DNA from: Microvirga guangxiensis
Lineage (GTDB): Bacteria > Pseudomonadota > Alphaproteobacteria > Rhizobiales > Beijerinckiaceae
Direction: 5' to 3'
Length of the DNA: 64,000 nt
Assembly (NCBI RefSeq): GCF_900102135.1
Contig: NZ_FMVJ01000002.1
Span: 1 to 64,000 of the forward strand
A model generated the notes under the pieces. The model worked only from the letters and a program-made list of their open reading frames with translations, had not been told where the DNA came from and did no database searches. Position numbers and translations under genes: made by a program. Within the stretch, counting starts at the first letter, position 1. Each line of letters begins with the position of its first letter. Below are positions 16,690 to 24,500 of the stretch, one piece after another.

Positions 16690-17223
16690 TTACATGCCGT
16701 GCCAGAATGCGAACGCGACAGCGCCGCCAGCGAGCAGGATCAACGGGTTCAGCTTGGGTCGCCATGCTAGGATCGCAGCCGAGATGCCTGCGACTGCCCA
16801 GGACATGATGCCCGCTCCTGCGATGCGGAAAACGGCGAACACACCAGCCAGGATCAGTCCTGCCCCAATCGGCGCAAGGCCCTCTTCCAAGGCAGTATGC
16901 CAATGGCGGCCGCGGTAGTGGTTCCACATCTTCGTCACGGCGTAGCAAAGGAGAGATGAGGGAACAAACAATGCAAGCGTTGCCACGATCGCGCCGGTCC
17001 AGCCTGCAACTTTCCAGCCGAGCAGCGTCACGAGCATCGAACCCGGACCAGGCGCGGCCCTTGCGATGGCGAAGAGATCGACAAATTCACGCGCCGTGAC
17101 CCAGTGATAGACTTCGACGGATTGATGCTGAATGCCGGCGAAAATGCTGGGGCCTCCGCCGATCGACACCAAGGAGAACGGCACGAAGACGACGATCAGG
17201 GACCAAAGCACGCTCTCACGCAT
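16690..17223 (-). CDS. Chromate transporter family, C-terminal-type half protein
   Basis: A 177-residue CHR-family membrane protein starting at MRESVLWSLIVVF (ATG 17223), with about six membrane segments and the family's proline/glycine-rich motif ARAAPGPGSMLVTLLGWKVAGW. With its upstream partner it forms a pair of short-chain half transporters, which together equal one long ChrA. The start overlaps the partner's stop by 8 bp, so the two are translationally coupled. Long-chain ChrA exports chromate in exchange for sulfate; the substrate of paired short forms is mostly unproven, so chromate export is a family-level statement only. Confidence 0.9.
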   Translation of the reverse strand: MRESVLWSLIVVFVPFSLVSIGGGPSIFAGIQHQSVEVYHWVTAREFVDLFAIARAAPGPGSMLVTLLGWKVAGWTGAIVATLALFVPSSLLCYAVTKMWNHYRGRHWHTALEEGLAPIGAGLILAGVFAVFRIAGAGIMSWAVAGISAAILAWRPKLNPLILLAGGAVAFAFWHGM

Positions 17224-17773
17224 TGGAGGATGCCTTCCACCATGCAAAAGCGACCGACAGCGGGGCAAGCGCCAACACGACAGGCACCAGGGGCCATTGC
17301 AGAAGGCCCACAGCAACGAAGGTCGCCACCAGGATCAGAAACGGCACGAGCCTGCGGCTCGCGTTCCGGGCGCCCTTGACGGCCACAACAAGGAGAAGAC
17401 CGATGGCAGCCGCGGCCGCTCCGGTAAGCGCGTTCTGGATCCAAGGCATCGTGGCAAGCTGGGCGTAGGCGGTGGCCAGGGCGATCACCGCGAAAAAAGG
17501 ACCGATCACAAGACCGACGAGAGCGCAAGCCGCCCCCGCTGGCCCGCGCAGCCGCTGGCCGATATAGACCGACAGATTGGTAACATTCGCTCCAGGCAGA
17601 ATCTGTGAAAGAGCTAAGCCGGAGAAAAAGTCATCGTCGCTCATCCAGCCGCGCTGCGCCACTACCTCGCGATGAACCCAGCCCGCAAGCCCGCCACCGA
17701 AGCTGAAAAGCCCTACACGGAAGAACACGAAAAATAGCGATAGGAGGGGAACAGGGCCCGGGGTCTGGGTCAT
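17216..17773 (-). CDS. Chromate transporter family, N-terminal-type half protein
   Basis: A 185-residue CHR-family protein with the signature FFRVGLFSFGGGLAGWVH near the N-terminus and ALSQILPGANVTNLSVYIG near residues 55-72. About five or six membrane segments are visible. It is the first of two overlapping half genes, and the 8-bp overlap with intact frames on both sides shows this is a natural split rather than a frameshift. It lies 90 bp after the dehydrogenase gene on the same strand, so cotranscription with the tctCBA operon is possible but not required. Confidence 0.9.
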   Translation of the reverse strand: MTQTPGPVPLLSLFFVFFRVGLFSFGGGLAGWVHREVVAQRGWMSDDDFFSGLALSQILPGANVTNLSVYIGQRLRGPAGAACALVGLVIGPFFAVIALATAYAQLATMPWIQNALTGAAAAAIGLLLVVAVKGARNASRRLVPFLILVATFVAVGLLQWPLVPVVLALAPLSVAFAWWKASSNA

Positions 17774-17863
17774 GAGATATCCGGGATCAAGCCTTGCCTA
17801 GCATCAGCGAGGCCTGAAGGGGCTTTATCGAGTGCATCAGGCTCCCTCCCAGTTTCCGTGATC

Positions 17864-18943
17864 CTATATCTTTTGTCGGATCGCATCCGCAATGGCGGCA
17901 GCGGACCGACTACAGGAGGCATAACCGCCCACGTCCATAGTACGTGTCTCTGGGCTTTCGAGAACACGGTCGATGGCGCGCTCGATCGCCTTTTCGGTCG
18001 CCAGTAAGTCCTCCCTTCCATACTTCTGTCCAAGCCAGCCAAGAAGCATCGCCCCCGAGATGACCATACTGATCGGATTAGCCTTGTCCTGCCCTGCGAT
18101 ATCGGGTGCAGAGCCATGAGAGGCGTTGGCCATGGCGTGGCTGACGCCCGCGTTGACGCCACCGCCAAGCCCGAGACCACCCGCGAGTGCGGAGCAGAGA
18201 TTGGAGATGATATCCCCGAATAGATTGGTCATCACCACCACATCGTAGCGGTCCGGATTCATGTAAATATCGGCATTGAAGGCATCGACAATGGATGAGT
18301 TCCATCTCACGTCTGGATATTCGGCGGCGACTTTCGCGCATTCATTGTAGAAAAGCCCATCTGTCATACGAAAGATATGCTTCTTGGTAACGACAGTCAC
18401 ATGGCTGCGCCGCCGCCGGGCCCATTCGAATGCGCTGCGTGCGATGCGGTTTGAAGCATGCGCGGTAATCTTGCGCATTGAGATCGCCACACCCTCCACC
18501 GGCATCACCTCGCCGTAGCCTTCGAACATGTTTCGATCCGGATAAAAGCCTTCCGAATTTTCACGCACGATCAGAACATCGAGGCCGGGCCGCGCATGAG
18601 GGACGTTGCGATGTGAGCGCGAAGGACGCAGGTTCGCATAAAGATCGAGATCATGGCGAAACTTGCCGGGAACATTGATGCCGCCATCCTTAGGCGCAGG
18701 ATAGCCACCATTGTCACAGGGCCCGAGGAGAATGCCTGCAGCCTCGACGGCAGCCGTATATACATTGTCGGTGAGCGTAGTCCCATGCGCCTGAAGACTC
18801 GCATGCCCCACCATATGCTCCTCGAAGCGCAAGTTCAGGCCATAGGTCTCGTTGGCGGCTTCAAGCGCCAGAACTGCGGCGCGGGTGATTTCTGGACCGA
18901 TGTGATCGCCGGGCAGAACAGCGACTGTGAGAGGGGCAGGCAT
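17864..18943 (-). CDS. Isocitrate/isopropylmalate-family dehydrogenase (tartrate/malate-type candidate)
   Basis: A 359-residue NAD(P)- and metal-dependent beta-decarboxylating dehydrogenase. Start chosen at ATG 18943 (MPAPLTVAVLPGDHIGPE), which has GGAG 8 bases upstream. Family motifs include LPGDHIGPEI, LYANLRPSRS, VIVRENSEGFY, the catalytic-Lys region VVTKKHIFRMTDGLF, MTNLFGDIISNL and GSAPDIAGQDKANP. True LeuB is unlikely here: there are no leuCD neighbours, and the gene follows a tripartite carboxylate transporter. Tartrate, D-malate or a similar 2-hydroxyacid is the likely substrate. Together with PdxA it gives two oxidative decarboxylases in one operon. Confidence 0.88.
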   Translation of the reverse strand: MPAPLTVAVLPGDHIGPEITRAAVLALEAANETYGLNLRFEEHMVGHASLQAHGTTLTDNVYTAAVEAAGILLGPCDNGGYPAPKDGGINVPGKFRHDLDLYANLRPSRSHRNVPHARPGLDVLIVRENSEGFYPDRNMFEGYGEVMPVEGVAISMRKITAHASNRIARSAFEWARRRRSHVTVVTKKHIFRMTDGLFYNECAKVAAEYPDVRWNSSIVDAFNADIYMNPDRYDVVVMTNLFGDIISNLCSALAGGLGLGGGVNAGVSHAMANASHGSAPDIAGQDKANPISMVISGAMLLGWLGQKYGREDLLATEKAIERAIDRVLESPETRTMDVGGYASCSRSAAAIADAIRQKI

Positions 18944-18992
18944 TTCGTACTCCAAGAACGTCAATGGTAAAGAATGGCAGGGTGGAGCTGTT

Positions 18993-20486
18993 TCAGGCCC
19001 GGCGCAGCCTCAGAACCAACGGCACAAGAAGAAAGGCAGCAGCGAGCGCCAGAAGACTCACGGCCAGTGGATGGGTCATCGGATTGTAGAACACTGACAG
19101 GTCGCCCTGACTGATGGCGAGCGCACGGCGGAAATGCTGCTCGGCCATAGGCCCCAGAATGAGGCCGACAATACAAGGTGCGACGGGTACATTGAGCAAA
19201 CGCATACCGAACCCGCCGATACCAATGATCCAGAGAAGCACGAGATCGACGATGTTGTTGTTCAGCGAGTAAGCGCCGAGCGTCGCAAAGGCCAAGATGC
19301 CGCCATAAAGCCACGGTTTGGGTACGAGCAGCAGTTTCACCCACACGCCTGCCATGGGCAGGTTGAGCAGAAGCAGAAACACGTTTCCGATATAGAGGCT
19401 TGCGATCATGCCCCACACGAGCTGAGGATCGTTCTCGAACAGCAGTGGCCCCGGCTGCAATCCATATTGTTGGAACGCAGCAAGCATAATGGCGGCTGTG
19501 GCAGAGGTCGGCAGACCGAGAGCAAGAAGAGGTGTGAGCACGCCTGCAGCCGAGGCATTGTTGGCCGCCTCGGGTCCCGCTACGGCTTCGATTGCCCCAT
19601 GGCCGAACTCCTCGGGATTCTTTGCAAGACGCTTTTCGACTACATACGACAGGAAGGTGGGGATCTCGCTGCCGCCGGCGGGCAACGAGCCAATCGGATA
19701 ACCAATGATAGTTCCCCGAAGCCACGGCTTCCACGAGCGTCGCCAATCCTCTCTGCTCATCCAAAGAGAACCTTTGAGCGCGTAGATTTCTTCCTTCTCA
19801 TACCGGTAGCGTGAGGCCTGATATAATGCCTCGCCGATAGCGAACAGTCCTACGGCGACGATGACGACATCGATGCCATCGAGCAATTCCGGAATACCGA
19901 AGGTCAGGCGCGCAGCACCTGTCTGATTATCGATACCAACGAGTCCCAGGGTCAGCCCCAGCATGAGGCTAGCCATGCCGAGTGCCAAATTTGTGCCGAG
20001 GACGGCCGTGACCGTTACGAAGGCCAGCACCATGAGACCGAAATATTCTGCGGGGCCGAACAGAAGTGCGAACGACACCATGGCAGGAGCCACGAATGTC
20101 ATGGCCAAAGTGGCGATAGTCCCCGCAACGAAGGAGCCAATGGCCGCGGTCGCGAGCGCCTGCGCTCCCCGCCCTTTGCGGGCCATGGCATGGCCATCGA
20201 TGGCAGTCACGATGGCACCCGACTCGCCAGGTGTGTTGAGGAGGATAGATGTCGTCGAGCCGCCATACATGGCACCGTAGAAGATGCCACCGAACATGAT
20301 GAAAGCAGCGGTCGGCTCAAGTGCGCTCGTGACGGGTAGAAGGAGCGCCACCGTGAGCGAGGGACCAATGCCCGGAAGCACGCCGATAGCAGTGCCGATA
20401 GTGACGCCCACAGCCGCCCAAAGGAGATTCATGGGATCCAAAGAGACGGCAAATCCCTGGAAGAGTAGTTGCAGCGTTTCCATCAT
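18993..20486 (-). CDS. tctA: Tripartite tricarboxylate transporter permease TctA
   Basis: A 497-residue integral membrane protein with about 11-12 segments and TctA signatures: [35 protein letters not shown] and [13 protein letters not shown] near the N-terminus, and the related [20 protein letters not shown] in the second half. TctA is the large permease that works with TctB and a periplasmic TctC to import citrate or other carboxylates using the sodium or proton gradient. It is 49 bp from the dehydrogenase gene and 44 bp from tctB. Length is typical. Confidence 0.96.
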   Translation of the reverse strand: MMETLQLLFQGFAVSLDPMNLLWAAVGVTIGTAIGVLPGIGPSLTVALLLPVTSALEPTAAFIMFGGIFYGAMYGGSTTSILLNTPGESGAIVTAIDGHAMARKGRGAQALATAAIGSFVAGTIATLAMTFVAPAMVSFALLFGPAEYFGLMVLAFVTVTAVLGTNLALGMASLMLGLTLGLVGIDNQTGAARLTFGIPELLDGIDVVIVAVGLFAIGEALYQASRYRYEKEEIYALKGSLWMSREDWRRSWKPWLRGTIIGYPIGSLPAGGSEIPTFLSYVVEKRLAKNPEEFGHGAIEAVAGPEAANNASAAGVLTPLLALGLPTSATAAIMLAAFQQYGLQPGPLLFENDPQLVWGMIASLYIGNVFLLLLNLPMAGVWVKLLLVPKPWLYGGILAFATLGAYSLNNNIVDLVLLWIIGIGGFGMRLLNVPVAPCIVGLILGPMAEQHFRRALAISQGDLSVFYNPMTHPLAVSLLALAAAFLLVPLVLRLRRA

Positions 20487-20530
20487 ATCACGAGATGCCC
20501 GCTATAGTTCGAAGGAAGTAGGACAGAGGA

Positions 20531-21013
20531 TCAACCGTTCATGAACGTGTCGACGATCCATCCCTGCGGCAGAGAAAGACCAAGCATCTCGTTGAACAGG
20601 TAGAAGGACGCAGCGCTCAACACGAACCCGATGGTGAGATCAAGCATGGTGCGGCGACTGCCGAAGGCCCATGCGACGGTTGCAAAAAGCAGCGTAGTGC
20701 CCACAATCCATCCTGCCATGGACAGAAGAGCCATTTGGATGACGAGCCCTGCCAGAACGATCAGGACTGGCGCCATGTCGTGACGGATCCACTGATCTTC
20801 ACTCGCTTTGCCGCGTAGCGCCTGCCAGAACAGAGCTGCGCCGTTCATCACGAGCCCAAACGCAACCAGCAGCGGGAAGAAGGCGGGCCCGACCGTTGCC
20901 TGTTGTGTCGGAGGCGTGAGCGAGAACGTCTCCTTTGCCACGAGGATGGCGAGAAGAAACAGGATTGTTCCGAGAACGAGTTTCCCAGTTTGGATTTTGG
21001 CAGCTGAGTTCAT
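20531..21013 (-). CDS. tctB: Tripartite tricarboxylate transporter small subunit TctB
   Basis: A 160-residue protein with four membrane segments. Start chosen at ATG 21013 (MNSAAKIQTGKLV), which has GGAGG 9 bases upstream; a longer TTG-initiated reading adds a non-hydrophobic tail and is rejected. The pattern GPAFFPLLVAFGLVMNG after the first helix is typical of TctB. It sits between tctC and tctA on the same strand. The gap to tctC contains a hairpin at 21146-21172. Confidence 0.93.
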   Translation of the reverse strand: MNSAAKIQTGKLVLGTILFLLAILVAKETFSLTPPTQQATVGPAFFPLLVAFGLVMNGAALFWQALRGKASEDQWIRHDMAPVLIVLAGLVIQMALLSMAGWIVGTTLLFATVAWAFGSRRTMLDLTIGFVLSAASFYLFNEMLGLSLPQGWIVDTFMNG

Positions 21014-21145
21014 CGGTCGACCTCCGTTGATTATCATCGTGCATCGATGATCTTCCCAGCATTTATACCGCTGACAGGTCTCCTTTTCCGGCAATGCAGA
21101 ATGACGAAAGGCATCAGCCGACGATCAAACCGGTATAGGAGAAGA

Positions 21146-21172
21146 ACCGGGCCCACTTCGGGTGAGCCCGGT
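21146..21172 (-). promoter_or_regulatory. Intercistronic hairpin between tctC and tctB
   Basis: ACCGGGCCCAC (21146-21156) pairs with GTGAGCCCGGT (21162-21172), with one mismatch and a small TTCG-containing loop. It lies 10 bp after the tctC stop codon with no T-tract, as in two other binding-protein/permease junctions of this window. Confidence 0.65.
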
Positions 21173-21181
21173 AGCCTAGAG

Positions 21182-22138
21182 CTACTTCAGGAGACCGAGT
21201 TCCTTGAACAGGCTCTCGGCTCGAGCATGCTCTTTCTTGACGAAAGGTCCGAACTCGGCGGCGGGCATGTAAACGTCGCTCCATCCCCGTTGCTTGACTG
21301 CCGCCTTCCAATCCTCGGTCTTGACCATTTTATCGATGGCCTGCTCGAGCTCTTGCTTTTCCTCTGCCTTGAGATCCTTGGGCGCAAAGACCGCGCGCCA
21401 ATTCACCAAGTCCACGTCGTAGCCCTTCTCCCTAAAGGTCGGAATGTCGATGCCTGGGATCCGCTCCGGCGAGGAGATGGCGAGCGCACGTACCTTTCCA
21501 GTATTGATCTGAGCAGAAAGCTCGCTGTACCCACCCGTGCCGACGGTCACATGGCCGCCCATGACGCCCGACAGCATTTCGCCGCCTGAGGTGAGAACCA
21601 CGTAGTTGATCTTCGACGGTTCAACGCCCGCAGCCTTCGCAAGAAGGCCATAGAGCATATGGTCCGTGCTACCAGGACCGGAACCGCCCCAGGAGATCGA
21701 GCCCGGATCGGCTTTGAACTTGGCTATGAGATCCTCAAGCGTCTTGTACGGAGAATCCGCTGCAACGACGATTGGCTGATAGTCAGCACTCAACCGAGCC
21801 AACGGATAGGTATCGTCCAATGTTACGGTGGATTTATTGGTAATGATGGCACCCACGAGCGCAAGACCGCCCGTCATGAGAGTGGGTGTGCGCTTCTTAT
21901 TATTAACGTAGTTGGCAAGGCCGATGGTACCGCCAGCACCTGGCTGGTTGGTAACCTGGACACCCGACGCGAGGCCCTCCTTCTGAAGAATCTGCTGCAT
22001 GATGCGTGCATTCTGATCGTATCCGCCGCCAGCAGCTGCGGGAGCAGTGATCTCCAGGCGCTTAAGTTCAGCAAGAGCCGGACCGGCGCCTGCAAGTGCG
22101 AATGCTGCCGCAGCGACGATTGTCATAGCTTTCTTCAT
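21182..22138 (-). CDS. tctC: Tripartite tricarboxylate transporter binding protein TctC
   Basis: A 318-residue periplasmic receptor of the Bug/TctC family. Start chosen at ATG 22138, with GGAGG 6 bases upstream and an immediate signal peptide (MKKAMTIVAAAAFALAGAG to ALAE). Family features include the GGGYDQNAR segment of the ligand loop, TNQPGAGGTIGLANYV, and GGSGPGSTDHMLYGLLAKAAGV. It is abundant-type first transporter gene of the operon, placed between pdxA and tctB. The exact ligand cannot be read from sequence; the adjoining enzymes suggest a C4-C6 hydroxycarboxylate. Confidence 0.95.
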   Translation of the reverse strand: MKKAMTIVAAAAFALAGAGPALAELKRLEITAPAAAGGGYDQNARIMQQILQKEGLASGVQVTNQPGAGGTIGLANYVNNKKRTPTLMTGGLALVGAIITNKSTVTLDDTYPLARLSADYQPIVVAADSPYKTLEDLIAKFKADPGSISWGGSGPGSTDHMLYGLLAKAAGVEPSKINYVVLTSGGEMLSGVMGGHVTVGTGGYSELSAQINTGKVRALAISSPERIPGIDIPTFREKGYDVDLVNWRAVFAPKDLKAEEKQELEQAIDKMVKTEDWKAAVKQRGWSDVYMPAAEFGPFVKKEHARAESLFKELGLLK

Positions 22139-22228
22139 GTCTTCCTCCGTGGTTGTTTCAATGCCGTCATGCGGCAACCCAGTTAAAATGCGCCACCTTA
22201 CTCGGTGATCTTCTGTGTTCGTATATTG

Positions 22229-23296
22229 TCAGCGCCCTGCTTGTGCCCGGCGCGCCCGGTTGGTCGCGAGCGTCGCTGCGAGTGTGATCGCGGATTCCAA
22301 TGCGCCGGTGGTCGCGATGCCCTTTCCAACGATATCGAAAGCCGTGCCGTGCGACGGAGTGGTGAAGATTGTCTTCAGACCGGCAGTAACGGTGACGCCA
22401 CGGTTGAAGCCTTTGAGCTTCGTAGCGATCTGACCCTGATCGTGATACATGGCGACCACGCTGTCGAACTCGCCTTTGAACGCTCTGATATAGACTGTGT
22501 CCGCAGGATAAGGTCCGGAGCAGTTGATCCCCTTCTCGATCAACGCCTTCACGGTAGGGCCGATCATCTCGATCTCGTCGCGCCCAAAAAGACCGCCTTC
22601 GCCAGCATGGGGATTGAGCGCAGCTACCGCGATTCGCGGGTTCTCCATGCCTGCATTGCGCAGCATCTCATCCACTAGCATGACAGCATCGGAGATAGAT
22701 TGCGGAGTGATCTCTTCGATGGCCTGGCGAAGCGATACGTGCCCGGTAACCCGCGACATCCACTGACCGTCGAGTACGTTCATTTCAGAGAAATAGGTTT
22801 TATGTCCTAAAAGATGGGCGAACATCTTGTGTTCGTCGGGAAATTTCCACCCGCCTGCAAACATCGCTGCCTTATTTAGAGGCGCGAATGTAATTGCGTC
22901 CACATGCCCTTCGCTGGCAATCTCGACGGCATGGGCCAGAGTATCACCTGTCAGCTTGCCGGATTCTGGTGAGACGGAGCCGCGTGGAAGTGTGCTCGGA
23001 TCGGTGTTGCCCATATCGATCAAAGGAACCGTATCGTCGTTCCAATCTATCTCTTCGACAGAGGAAACTCGGCGCACCTCGAAGCTCGCCCCCGTATCCT
23101 GCATTCCACGCTCCAGAACGCGCGCGTCGCCAACCAGAACGATTCTTGCAACATTGTTCATGCGACCATCGGAAAGAATGCGGGCGCATTGCTCGGGACC
23201 AATCCCCGTACAGTCGCCCATGGTCAATGCGATGCGCGGCTTAGCGCTGCTGTCGTTCTGAAGCCGAGTGCTGGCGAAGTCGTGAGCAGAGGTCAT
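22229..23296 (-). CDS. PdxA-family dehydrogenase (PdxA2-like, catabolic)
   Basis: A 355-residue member of the 4-hydroxythreonine-4-phosphate dehydrogenase family: MGDCTGIGPEQCARI near the N-terminus, NPHAGEGGLFGRDE around the metal/phosphate site, and PADTVYIRAF and MYHDQGQIATKLKGF in the C-terminal half. Biosynthetic PdxA acts in vitamin B6 synthesis and is usually next to ksgA or surA. Here it heads a carboxylate uptake operon opposite a LysR gene, which is the setting of PdxA2-type enzymes that oxidise 4-phospho-threonate/erythronate or related hydroxyacids. No matching kinase gene is present, so the substrate may already be phosphorylated or different. Confidence 0.88.
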   Translation of the reverse strand: MTSAHDFASTRLQNDSSAKPRIALTMGDCTGIGPEQCARILSDGRMNNVARIVLVGDARVLERGMQDTGASFEVRRVSSVEEIDWNDDTVPLIDMGNTDPSTLPRGSVSPESGKLTGDTLAHAVEIASEGHVDAITFAPLNKAAMFAGGWKFPDEHKMFAHLLGHKTYFSEMNVLDGQWMSRVTGHVSLRQAIEEITPQSISDAVMLVDEMLRNAGMENPRIAVAALNPHAGEGGLFGRDEIEMIGPTVKALIEKGINCSGPYPADTVYIRAFKGEFDSVVAMYHDQGQIATKLKGFNRGVTVTAGLKTIFTTPSHGTAFDIVGKGIATTGALESAITLAATLATNRARRAQAGR

Positions 23297-23442
23297 GTTG
23301 AAATCCCAGATCGATAAAGATCTGTTGTTGTTGAGAAATCAGGTTGATCGGAACATGGCTCCGACCCGTAGCTCACACTTTGATAGACGCAATGGTTTCG
23401 ACGGGGTAATGCATAACCGGCATGAAATGATACGTTAGCGAC

Positions 23443-24360
23443 ATGGAAGTTGAACTTGGCTGGCTGAAGGATTTTCTTGCAGTGATCGACGCAGGCGGCT
23501 TCTCCCGTGCCGCGGAGAAGCGCAATGTCACCCAACCTGCCTTGAGCCGACACATACGCGCACTAGAGCATTGGCTCGGGACTTCCCTCTTCGAGCGCAA
23601 CACTCATACCGTGGTGCTGACACGCGCAGGCGCAGCTTTTCGTCCTATTGCCGAGGATATTCTGCATCGTGTTGCGGCGGGCCGGGAGCGCGTGTTGGAG
23701 GAGGCCCACGCAGCGATCGAGTCTCTGCGCTTTGCCGTCACAAACGCGCTATCCATCACTTTCTTCCCGCACTGGTTCCGCCAGGTGCAGGCCGAAGCTG
23801 CCACCAGCATGAACCTGCAGCTGATCTCGGCGAATATGGCGTCTTGCGAGCGTATGTTGATCGACGGTGAGGCACAGTTTCTGATTGCGCACCACCATGT
23901 GCTCGCACCGACTAGGCTCCAAGCCTCGCGCTTTCAATCCATTTCCATCGGCGAGGATATAATCGTGCCGGTGAGCGCGCCAGATGAGGCTGACGCCCTG
24001 AAGCCGCGCTTCGCATTGCCGGGCACGACTGAAACACCCCTCCCCCACCTCACGTATCACCCTGGGTCGGGAATTGGCCGGATCGTCACGGGTTCGCTCG
24101 CCACCAAGGAGCAGCCCGCGTTTCTTCAGCCGGGTTTTATCGGACCTGCAGTCCTATTGGCCGAGATGGCGCAGAGCAGCGCTGGCATCGCCTGGGTCAT
24201 CCGCAGCCTCGTGGAACCCGACCTTGAGGCCGGGCGTCTCGTCCGCGCAGGCGGACCCGAATGGGACATCTCCGTCGAAGTGCGTCTATTTCGGCCACGC
24301 GCACGGCTCACGAGTTCGGCTGAGACCTTCTGGAAATATGCCTCTCGATTGTCACGGTAG
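23443..24360 (+). CDS. LysR-family transcriptional regulator
   Basis: A 305-residue LysR protein: winged helix at residues 1-65 (WLKDFLAVIDAGGFSRAAEKRNVTQPALSRHIRALEHW is the typical start, with helix-turn-helix AAEKRNVTQPALSRHI), a linker helix, and a two-lobed effector domain from about residue 90. It is divergent from pdxA with 146 bp between the start codons. By the usual LysR arrangement it should control the pdxA-tctCBA-dehydrogenase operon in response to a pathway carboxylate. An AGATC-N6-GATCT inverted repeat at 23308-23323 lies next to pdxA and may be part of its site. Confidence 0.93.
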   Translation: MEVELGWLKDFLAVIDAGGFSRAAEKRNVTQPALSRHIRALEHWLGTSLFERNTHTVVLTRAGAAFRPIAEDILHRVAAGRERVLEEAHAAIESLRFAVTNALSITFFPHWFRQVQAEAATSMNLQLISANMASCERMLIDGEAQFLIAHHHVLAPTRLQASRFQSISIGEDIIVPVSAPDEADALKPRFALPGTTETPLPHLTYHPGSGIGRIVTGSLATKEQPAFLQPGFIGPAVLLAEMAQSSAGIAWVIRSLVEPDLEAGRLVRAGGPEWDISVEVRLFRPRARLTSSAETFWKYASRLSR

Positions 24361-24500
24361 AAGGCAAGAAGGAAAGTCCCATCTGGGTCGGAACAATCGA
24401 TCATGGAAAAACCATTCGCTGGGGCAATCAAGTTTCTCAGGTCGACGGTTATGCTTGAGCGTGAGATGATGGTGTTGGGGGCGACTTCCGCGGTGATGCC

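Noticed and set aside
16690..17773. A frameshifted single chromate transporter gene
   Set aside because: Both halves have their own start with normal 8-bp overlap and full family motifs; paired short CHR genes are a known natural form.
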